25,179 nucleotides of DNA from Chara braunii (taxonomy: Eukaryota; Streptophyta; Charophyceae; Charales; Characeae): the NCBI GenBank assembly GCA_003427395.1, contig BFEA01000180.1:953773-978951 (forward strand), written 5' to 3'. Below the pieces are notes generated by a model, which ran no database searches, had not been told where the DNA came from, and saw only the letters and a list, made by a program, of their open reading frames with translations. This document shows positions 17,309 to 25,179 of this stretch, in pieces. The first letter of the stretch is position 1. The number at the start of each line of letters is the position of its first letter. The position numbers and the translations under genes were made by a program.

Positions 17309-18464
17309 TGTTGCATACTGTAACGTGCAGACCAGAACAAGAACCGACCTCTCAATACAAAGTACAAGATAACACAGCGGAAGACTTAGATACCAGTGAT
17401 CCGAACAATCAATGTTGCAATGCAGCTCTGAACCTACATCATCATCATCGTCCGAGGGTGTGAAAGGGGTCTGGCGCTTCACACAGGAAGACTGCGCCAA
17501 CCCCACACATACACAGACGAAGAAGAGGGGGGTTAGACGAAGAGGAGGGGAAGATGGGAATGTCGTCAACACCAAGTCTTCGGCACATGCCCAAATAGTC
17601 CCTCGTCAAAATGTCTGAATCTTAAATGTCGAGTCTGTATCCAATGTCGTCAAGTCTCAGGTCATATCTCTCTCTCGTAGTCCACAGATACTGAGAAGTA
17701 GGCAGCGGGAGGGGAAGAAGAGATGGACTTAGAAGAGGAAGAAGAAGAACTCTCTCTCTCTCTCAGTCCAGTACTAACCTGTGAAGGTGGCGCTGTGATG
17801 CAGGTACCTCGAAGATGGAGCTGGAGCGATGGCACCACAGGTAAGTACCGCTGGCCTCCGCCAGGCATCTCTCTTTGGTATCACTACTACTACTACTGCT
17901 ATAGCGCCCAACGCTGAAGACTACAGCTATGGCGCCCAGCGGTGAGGACTACCACTAGCGCTAAGCTGCCCTGGGCAGCGCTCCTCCTGAGTGCTGCTCC
18001 GCTATCCTGAAGACTACTACCTGACTACTGTGCAACTACCTGCCCGTGAAGTGCATGGGAACTTCCTATGTACTACCGGGTGTGCCTCCTGACTCGTGCG
18101 AGCAATCCAGGAGGCTGCTCTTGCCAATGGCGAAGGAAGGNAGGGGCTGCAGCTGCAGCTCCTGCTCGAGCTGGCGTGGGGAACATGCCAGAAATAGCCT
18201 GTTCCGAAACCCAATTTTCGTGCCTGAGTCTTAGGGCAGGTCGAAACAAATGAGGGCCTGAAAATGGCCCTCCGTTTCAGGCTGAAAAGCCTCTGGGCCT
18301 AAAAGGCCCAGAAATAAGCTGAAAACGGGGTAGGGCCTACATGCCCTCGTATTTCAGCTTTCAGGCTGAAACGACCGGGGCCTGTAAGCCCTAAGTTTTA
18401 GGCTTTTAGGCTGAAAGTGCGAGACGGGCCCTGCAGGGCCCGTGGGGCTACGCAGTATGCCACA
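17309..18464 (-). repeat. 3' LTR of element C (1,156 bp)
   Basis: On the - strand it starts TGTGGCAT after a polypurine tract and ends ATGCAACA, complementary but for one base. It shares long stretches with A's LTR, such as GACATTGGAT.CAGACTCGAC, the CAGGTACCTCGAAGATG block and a hairpin with loop TCTTCCTGTGT. The first 250 bases (18464-18240) are packed with inverted repeats, including the perfect palindrome CGGGCCCTGCAGGGCCCG at 18425-18442. It has no genes. One N is at 18141. Confidence 0.85.
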
Positions 18465-18476
18465 CCCCCCCCTCCT
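18465..18476 (-). other. polypurine tract of element C
   Basis: AAGGAGGGGGGG on the - strand, directly before TGTGGCAT. It is the counterpart of A's tract at 6051-6063. Confidence 0.85.
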
Positions 18477-18489
18477 TGAAAGACCGAGC

Positions 18490-21400
18490 TTACCTGCAAG
18501 GGCGAAGCTGTCTGTCGGAGGGAGGGACCACAGTCCGGGTGGGAGGGGCAGGTCGTGGGGGTCCCTTAGCTAACCTTTGTCGCTCGTAGTGAGCGTAGAT
18601 CGGTGGTGCGGATGCTTTCAAATCTGCTCCTGAAATCCACCGAGTGTCGTCGGGATCGCATGCTCTGAATGTAACTTTGTACTGGCGCGGCTTGCTGCCG
18701 TACTTGCGATCCGTGATGACGCTGTCAACTTCCTGATGAACATCCATAGAAGGAGGGTCCTGCGATCGTCGGTCCGGGAAGTCGTCGCTCTTAGCTGGTG
18801 TATATGTTGCCAGCTTCGAGGCGTGAAAGACTGGATGGACCCTCAGACGCTCGGGAATGTTGATCACAAATGAAGGGCCATCGGGCTCATCGCCCGCGGC
18901 TGCTGTCACAGACCAAGGTCCAAACCACTTGGGAAGCAGTTTGCGTGAAACATCCTGTTCCAGTGCAAACTCTTCCGTGGAGACCCAAACCAGATCACCG
19001 GCGCGGATGGGACATGGTACGTGACGCCTGTTGGCTTGCTGCTGCATGCGGACTTGAGCCTTTTGCATGTTCGTGCGAGCTCGGCTGGTCGAGGGAGGAG
19101 AAGGTCGACGAAGATCCGGCCTTTCCGTCCACCGTGGTGCAACTCGAATGGAGTCACGCCGATCTCCGGATGCACCGAAGTGTTGTAGGCGAACTCGATG
19201 TCGGGGAGGCAGTCAACCCAATCTTTCTGGTCCGGACGGATGAGCGTACGAAGCATCATTCGAGCGGTTTGATGTGCCCGCTCCGTCTGCCCGTCTGTCT
19301 GTGGATGCCGAGCTGAACTTGGTTTCATCGTCGTGCGGGACTCCTGCATGAGCGCAGTCCAAAATGCTGACATGAAACGAGTGTCGCGGTCGCTGACTAT
19401 GTCTTCCGGTACACCGTGGACGCAAATCCAACCGGTGTGTAGGAGGTGTGCCAACTCGGGAGCCGTGGAGTAGTACTTGCAAGGAAGAAAACGCGCATAC
19501 TTACTCAATCGGTCCACCACCGTGAGGATGCCGTCGTGCCCGAGCCGGTCGCGGGGAAACGGACCGGTGACGTCCATGGCAATGGAGAGACCAGNTTCNC
19601 GTGGGATAGGCATCGGGCGTAACTCGCCGTAGGGATTGCGGTTGCGGGGCTTGCTGCGTCGGCAAACTTCGCAAGAGTCGCAATACTGAGTGACATCGAT
19701 AATGAGATCAGGCCATCGGAATCGCTGTCGAAGCCGTGCAATAGTGCGGTTGACTCCGAAATGGCTGGCGAGTCGTGAATCATGATACTCGCCGAGGACG
19801 CGAGTCCGAAGACGGCGGTCGCGTGGGACACATAGTAAGTCCTTGCCTCTCGAGTGGACGAGCAAGTACCCGTCGGCAATGCGATAGTGGCTGGCCGGCG
19901 GGTGATCCGAAGATAGTTGTGCATACAGTGTGGCGAAGTCCGGATCAGACTCATATGCCCGGATGAAATGTCGCTGAAGCTCCTCGTCGAATGCGAAGGC
20001 ATGATGTGTCATAGCGCAAAGATCAGGTCTTCGCGAGAGTGCATCTGCTGCGCGATTGGAGAGGCCGGGAAGGTGTTTCGGTGTGAAGTCGAATTGGTCG
20101 ATGAAGTACATCCATCGTCCGATCGTGCTGCTCACCGTATCCTGCGTCTTGTAGTAGGTCAATGGATTGTTGTCCGTAACCCATGTGAACCTACGACGCC
20201 CAAGGAGGAAGTGCCGCCATCGCTTGAGAGCCATGACGAATGTGAGCAGCTCCTTCTTCCTTGCATCATCAAACGAGTTGATGGGAGGCACTTTGTGGCT
20301 GAAATACTCCACAGGGTGCCAGTCGTCGCTGTCGTGTTGTTTCAATGCCATAGCCGGAAGCCTCCGTAGTCACTCTCGTAGGCAGGACGGGGTCATAGAT
20401 TCTAAGGACGGGTGCCATGAGCATGGCCGTCTTGAGTGCTTGGAATGACTGGCGTGCATCGTCATCGAATACGAATGGCACCTTTGGCGACTGTAACCTC
20501 GTCATAGGTGCAGCAATCCTGGAGTATCGGGTGATGAATCGCTGATAGTAGCCTGCCAACCCCATGAATGAACGAACGTCCGTGGTGTTGGTCGGCTCGG
20601 GCCTTACTCGTAGGGCCTTGATCTTGTCCGCAAGCGGACGGATGCCTTGCGGCGTCACATAGTGTCCCCAGTACTCCAGCTCCTGCTGTGCGAACTCGCA
20701 CTTGTCGCGGTTGGCTTTGTACTTGGCTTGTCGTAGCCGCTCCAAAACTGTGCGCAGGTGTTCCACATGCTTCTTCAAACTCCGGCTGTACACCAGGATG
20801 TTGTCGAGGTAGATAAGTACGTATCGATCCAGCATGTGTCGGAACTCCGTTGTCATAGCCGCTTGGAAAGTGGCCGGGGCATTCGTAAGGCCAAATGGAA
20901 TAACCATCCATTCGAAATGCCCATATCGCGTCTTAAACGCGGTCTTGTAACGGTCCTCCTGCCGGATCTCGAGTTGGTGATATCCCGACTTGAGATCGAG
21001 CTTGGAGAAGAACTTGGCGCCGCCCAGTCGCTCGAGAAGATCGTCGATGCGTGGGAGAGGGCCGGCGTTTCGGATGGTCTGCGCGTTGAGCTTGCGATAA
21101 TCGATGCACGACCGCAAATCCTTGTTCTTCTTCCGGACGAAGAGAACAGGAGCACCGTATGGCGATGAGCTAGGCCGAATCCAACCTTTCTCCAGAAGGT
21201 CGTCGAGTTGTGCCCGAAGCACACTTAACTCTTCCTCGCTCATTCGGTAGATGCAACCGCGTGGAGGTACGACCCCGTCCTTGAGGATGATCTCGTGGCG
21301 GATGGGTCGATCCGGTACGACTCCGTGCGGGCCTTCGAACACGTCGCTGTAGGTGTCGAGAAGCTCAGTGATGCGTGGATCCGAAGATGAGTCCGTCGAT

Positions 21401-22305
21401 GAAGCGTCATGGGGCGGGAGGGCGTGGAGAAAACACACCCCCATCTCCTCGATGTCGTCTCTGATGATGGAAGCTCGCATGCTTGAGGTGGATATCACGT
21501 GACAGCTGACTGAAGGGTGAGGAGGAGCTACCGTGCATGGGACTAGTACTCCGTTCCGATCACGAACATGAACGGTGCGGCGGTAGAAGTTCACTGGGTG
21601 GTCCTCGCTTCGCAGCCATGACATGCCCAAGATCATGTCGAATTTGGTGTCCAGAATGTCAAAAGACACCGCCTCACTTGCGCGAGGGGCAAAGTACACT
21701 GGGACGTCATCAATGCACCGGTCGACTGACTTGTGCGTGTGACCGTCCGCCAACGTGACTTGCGTGGGCTGGGACTTCCTTCGGACTCGTGGGCCAAGGC
21801 GGGCACGTACCATGAAGTCGTGACTCATGTAGTTGCGAGATGCTCCGCAATCGATCAAAGCGCTGCAGGTCGCCTCTACTCTGGCGTTCATCAACGGAGT
21901 CGGTACTGCAGTGTGCAAGTAATCCCGCAATTGTGCTTTGAGCACGTTGCAATGCGGTTTCGGCAATCGACTGGACCGGGGCAGGGGCATCCATTGGAAG
22001 TCCTCAAAAGTCAACGGGTCGAGCTCTTCAAGTCTTGACCATGACGTTGAATCCCCGGCAGTAGATGACGGCGAAGCTGCCGAATCGGTTGCCGATGGTG
22101 ATGAAACCGTGCATGCGGTAGAGTGTTGCACGTGGAGCGGTTGGTCCAGCGGTGGAACCAAGTGGACAGCATAATCCTCGTAAGTGTACCGAGGACTTGC
22201 GACATTCGCATCCTCTCCAGATGTGTAGGAGGCTGCTAGCAAGGCGGCCGAATCTGGCGGAGTGGGGGGTGGAGTCGCCTCACCTCCCGCGAAACTCAGT
22301 TTCCC
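18490..22305 (-). pseudogene. pol: element C pol: protease, RT, RNase H, integrase, chromodomain-like tail (frameshifted)
   Basis: Pol is entered in the -1 frame from gag at 22305 (GKLSFAGG...). The aspartic protease active site reads LIDCGAS instead of the usual D-S/T-G, with ILGMSWL later. RT has FSKLDLKSGYHQ, IPFGLTNAPATFQ and YLDN where YLDD is expected (AAC at 20800-20802), so a catalytic Asp is lost. RNase H starts TTEASGYG (Glu for the first Asp); a small loss near 20350 shifts the frame to 20351-18906. It continues with TDNNPLTYY and ADALSRRPD, then integrase: HFGVNRTIARLRQRF, CDSCEVC, Asp in AMDVTG, SDRDTRF and DGQTERAHQ with exact 35-residue spacing. A second shift near 19070 leads to 19068-18490: GDLVWV, KWFGPWSV, VFHASKLATY and a chromodomain-like end (YKVTFRACDPDDTRWI). 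Ns occur at 19595 and 19599. Confidence 0.9.
22265..22305 (-). promoter_or_regulatory. putative -1 frameshift signal of element C (GGGAAAC plus stem-loop)
   Basis: GGGAAAC (22305-22299, - strand) is in gag phase G GGA AAC and directly followed by TGA (22298-22296). Ten nt after the heptamer a stem starts: GGGAGGTGAG, tetraloop GCGA (GNRA type), CTCCACCCCC, with two single-base bulges. Slipping back one base gives GGG AAA CTG AGT..., which is exactly the open pol frame. Element A has the same CAGGGAAACTGAG context. Confidence 0.75.
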
Positions 22306-23930
22306 TAGTTGAGCCGAGGCCGCACATCCTCCTTGGCCTGATCCTGGCAAAGAGAGGTCTTGTGCTTGGTGCTGTTGCACCAGTAGCAGCAGCCGTAACG
22401 GCTGCGGTACTTGTACTCGGGCTCGGTCAAGCCGAACTTGACCCATGGTGGTGCTGGCTGTCCATTTCCGGCCGGCGATGCTGATTCGGCCTTCCCGTTC
22501 GCTCGGGGTTTGTTGTTGCTTCGCGGCTGGACAACAGCCACCTGATCTCCCTCACGTGGCGCTTGGGTGGCTGCCGGGTCTTCCACAGTATTGTCCGATT
22601 GGACTGCAGCGAACTGCCGCTGTCGCGGACCAGTTCTCACCTTCTCCACATAGGTTGGCTGCCACGTTGACTTCTCGTGTGCAGCTGAACTGTTGGTCTT
22701 GATGATCTCCCTTGCCTTATGGATGATCTCAGCGAAAGTGGTGTATTGCTCGCGATCACCAAGTGCCTGGCTCAGTGCAGCACATGACCTGTTGTAGAAC
22801 TCACGGCGTAGATGCGTGAAGTCCAGACTGGGCACTACCGCGATCTTGTGCCATTCCGTGAGCCAGTCACGTGTTGCTGTGTTGCCCTGAGACATGGTGA
22901 ATAGACGGTTGATGGCTAGTGCTGGTGCGTCGTCGACGATGAACCGCTTCTTCCACAGCCGTGTCCATTCTTCCCATGTGATCTTGTCCTTCAGATCTGC
23001 GACGTCGACGCCGTGGGTGGCTGCCAGGTGAGTTAACCAGATCTGGCATCTGTCCTTTGAGTTCATGAACAGGGCGCCGATGCACGCGTGCTTGGTGACA
23101 GGCAGAATCCGAAGTTGCATCGTGAATGCTTCCCACCAGAGCACCGGGTCCTGATGCGTGTAGTTGTCGAACTTGTCAAGTTAAAAAGTTGGCATCTTGT
23201 ATTGCTTTGGATTGCCTTCCGTGATCATCGACTGCAGTTGCTGGACCTCGGTCTTCAATGCATCCAGCTGACTGCTGATGGTGGTCGGCGCAGCGAAGGT
23301 GCTGATGTCGCCGAGCATTGCCACTACGTGGTCAACGCGTTCCTCGAGTTGGCGGCTAGAGGGTGCACTGCTGGAGGCACCAGCATCTGGTCCCGGTACA
23401 GCCTGTTCCTGTTCCAGTACACGGGCATTGAGTGCCCGTGTCGCATCCTCGTGGCTCTGCACCATCCGGCGGAGGTTCGCCAATTCCTGGTGTTGTTGGT
23501 TCAGATCCTGGAACAGCTGTTGCAGTTCCTGGTTCTGTCTCTCCAACTCGGACCGTTGGTAGTTGCAAGCATACAACAACCGTGTCACGAGTTTGGAGAG
23601 GAACTCCTTATGCTGCTCTTCCGATGTTGCCTCGTCGCCGTTTGGTTCAAAGTGCCAGAACTTGAGTCTGTCGATGCTTGTGGCTTCATGCCGCTGCAGC
23701 AGATCCTGGGCTTCCTTGCGGCGAGCCTGGGCATCTGCGTCTGCTTTGGCCTGTAGCCGTAGGTTCTCTGCTGGTGCCGCTTCTTCAGCCTGTAGGCGGG
23801 CAGCCGCGGCTGCCAGCTGGCGTTGTTCCTCAGCCTTGATCAGCGCGATCTGGGCCTGGAACCGCCGTTTGTAGCCGGCCACAGACTCGTTGGCCAGTTG
23901 GCCTAGCATGCCCAGGGCTGCCCCTGTCAT
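22296..23930 (-). pseudogene. gag: element C gag polyprotein, two in-frame stops
   Basis: The start is ATG at 23930 (MTGAALGMLGQLANESVAGY); a GTG at 23957 upstream lies in the tandem array and is unlikely. N-terminal coiled coil: KRRFQAQIALIKAEEQ... to RSELERQNQELQQLFQ. TAA at 23181 interrupts before the capsid-like domain (DPVLWWEAFTMQL, WTRLWKKRFIVDD, RDWLTEWHKIAVVP). The nucleocapsid has an intact CCHC knuckle, CYWCNSTKHKTSLC. TAG at 22305 aligns with CAG in element A, so the original stop is the TGA at 22296. This is about 545 codons, typical of gypsy gag. Pol follows in the -1 frame. Confidence 0.88.
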
Positions 23931-24166
23931 GCTGACGTGGCACTGCTGACGTGGCACTGCTTACGTGTCACTGTTGACGTGTCACTGCTGACGTGGCACT
24001 GTTGCGTACGTGGCACTGCTGACATGGCACTGTCTGACGTGTCACTGTGTTTGACGTGGCACTGTTGCGTACGTGGCACTGCTGACGTGGCACTGTCTGA
24101 TGTGTCACCGTTGCTGACGTGTCACTGCTGACGTTTCACTGACGTGTCACTGCTGACGTGGCACTG
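23931..24166 (-). repeat. tandem array of ACGTGKCACTG units before C gag
   Basis: About sixteen imperfect units, written on the + strand as TGACGTGGCACTG or TGACGTGTCACTG, with variants such as TTGCGTACGTGGCACTG. The array ends at the base next to the gag ATG (23930), so it would be the last part of the 5' untranslated RNA. Read on the element's strand the units are CAGTGCCACGTCA, related to A's ACGTCAGCAG units. There are no spacers or leader of CRISPR type. Confidence 0.88.
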
Positions 24167-24391
24167 TACCAACTGGGAAATGCATGCAAAGGGGTGGGTG
24201 GGAGGGAAAATGTAGGTAGGTAACCAACCCAACAATACTTTCCTCCGCCCCTAATCAACAGATAAAAAATTTAAAAAAATAAAAGAGGACTACTTTTTTT
24301 TTTGTTTTTTTTTTGTATATATGTCGATCTATTATGAGTAGGACATGTCAGAAGAGTACTATGAACGAGATTTAGGCTAGGTTCCGCAAAG
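24167..24391 (-). other. leader remnant of element C
   Basis: There is no gene. It contains A/T-rich runs (two long T runs at 24292-24314) and CCCACCCACCCC on the element strand, resembling A's leader just before its array. It stops where the D LTR starts. Confidence 0.6.
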
Positions 24392-25179
24392 TGCGAGGCT
24401 ACACCCGCTTAGCCCCTACGGGGCCCTATCTACAACAAGGTCGGCCGCCCTAAGTGAAGGCAGGCATGACAGGCCCTTCGGGCCTCATTCTTCAGGGTAC
24501 CCCGCAACGGGGAAATTCAGACAGTTGAGTTGCGCCAGTTAGTTGAATGAATCCAGGCCCTGGGNCGCCTGTGTAAATGAATGTGAAGCAGGCCCTGGGC
24601 TGGATACGGGTACCGGGCCAAACACAGGCCGAAAGCAGTTGGGCGCATGCAACCACTTCAGGCCCAAGGCCTGCTCTCTTCGTGACTGGGCCTGTGCCTA
24701 CCGGGGCCTACCGGAAGCTTCTTGGACTGGACGCAGGNAGGCCACTTGGATNTAGGGAAGGGCNTGCCTCCTCATTCGGTATTCGGGTGCTGGCTNCATG
24801 CTGCGTGAGCGCTGCTGCGCAATGCGCTGGCTGGCTGGCACTCACGCTCTCACGGGCGAGTAGGAGGGAGCACGCAGCCATAGCCAAGCTGCGCTGCTGT
24901 ATGCTAGGTGAAGCGCAGGGTGGTCCTTGGGATGNTAGTGGCATCTGTGCGGTGTGGATCGGGGTTGTGAGTGTTACGAGAGACATACCTGGTGCTGAAG
25001 CGTTCGACATTGGTCGCCATATGCTCGTACTTCGGGAACACTGTTGATGTCATCATTCTGCTTCGTAGTATAGGTTAGATAGGATCTGCCACCTGTAGTT
25101 TGGGCGCCGAGCGCCAATAGGATATCAATTTTGGTTCTTCGTTGATGATGATGATGGGACTATTTCAGCATTGTCAATT
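24392..25179 (+). mobile_element. element D: LTR of a B-family retrotransposon, cut by the window end
   Basis: Starts TGCGAGGCT and aligns, in opposite orientation, with B's 5' LTR (15337 down to 14524) over its whole visible length. It includes CCGCCCTAAGTGAAGGCAGG, GGCTGGATACGGG and a final block from 25118 to the end that is identical to B over 62 bases. It interrupts C's leader. Whether it is a complete element or a solo LTR cannot be seen. The preceding 5 bases, CAAAG, would be one target copy. Several Ns are present (24565, 24738 and others). There are no genes. Confidence 0.82.

Larger units (their letters stand above)
17309..24391 (-). mobile_element. element C: nearly complete Ty3/gypsy LTR retrotransposon, 5' LTR missing
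   Basis: On the - strand: leader (to 24167), tandem array, gag, protease, RT, RNase H, integrase, chromodomain-like tail, polypurine tract, 3' LTR. It is related to A in LTR, leader, array, gag end and pol tail, and is the only copy here with protease and RT. It is broken by two gag stops, two pol frameshifts and a changed RT active site. The 5' LTR and primer site are not seen because element D's LTR starts at 24392 within the leader. Confidence 0.87.

Noticed and set aside
22306-22446. Pol of element C starting at an ATG at 22446
   Set aside because: The first 47 codons are the out-of-phase shadow of the gag zinc knuckle; entry by -1 frameshift at 22305 explains the frame better.
23931-24166. 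Possible CRISPR array
   Set aside because: Units are contiguous 13-17-bp degenerate repeats with no unique spacers and no cas genes; the context is a eukaryotic retrotransposon leader.

Overview
The window looks like nuclear DNA of a green-lineage eukaryote with a very repeat-rich genome. A charophyte alga such as Chara is my best guess, from the general look of the gag and pol proteins, and it is not proven. I see no intact host gene, no rRNA or tRNA gene and no bacterial-style operon. Almost every base can be placed in nested transposable elements: five Ty3/gypsy LTR retrotransposons (called A to E here), one LINE fragment, and one certain and one probable hAT-like DNA transposon. There is one 560-base gap of Ns and scattered single Ns.

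Layout, left to right. (1) Element A, + strand, from the left edge to 7863: 5' LTR remnant with a probable hAT end inserted in it, primer binding site, long leader carrying a 5'-truncated LINE on the opposite strand with 17-bp target duplications, a tandem array, gag, then integrase plus chromodomain-like tail (protease, RT and most of RNase H deleted), polypurine tract, and a 1.8-kb 3' LTR. (2) Element B, - strand, 15337 down to 7864: LTR, primer site, leader with a GC-rich hAT-like element that has an 8-bp target duplication, gag, RNase H and integrase (protease and RT deleted), polypurine tract, and 39 bp of 3' LTR into which A inserted. (3) Element E, - strand, 17308 to 15338: LTR, primer site, leader and the N-terminus of a charged coiled-coil gag, cut off by B. 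(4) Element C, - strand, 24391 to 17309: 3' LTR, polypurine tract, nearly complete pol and gag, tandem array and leader. It abuts E's LTR on the left and is interrupted on the right by (5) element D, + strand, 24392 to the window end, an LTR of the same family as B's.

The coding parts are decayed, but the elements share a common plan: gag, then protease-RT-RNase H-integrase with a GPY/F-like and divergent chromodomain-like tail. The most interesting result concerns gag-pol expression. In A, B and C the heptamer GGGAAAC lies in the correct phase (G GGA AAC) at the end of gag. In B and C pol or the downstream open frame lies in the -1 frame, and a strong stem-loop begins exactly 10 nt after the heptamer. 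This looks like programmed -1 ribosomal frameshifting in Ty3/gypsy elements of a plant-lineage genome. A second shared feature is a tandem array of ACGTCA/TGACGTGG-type units directly before the gag start in A and C.
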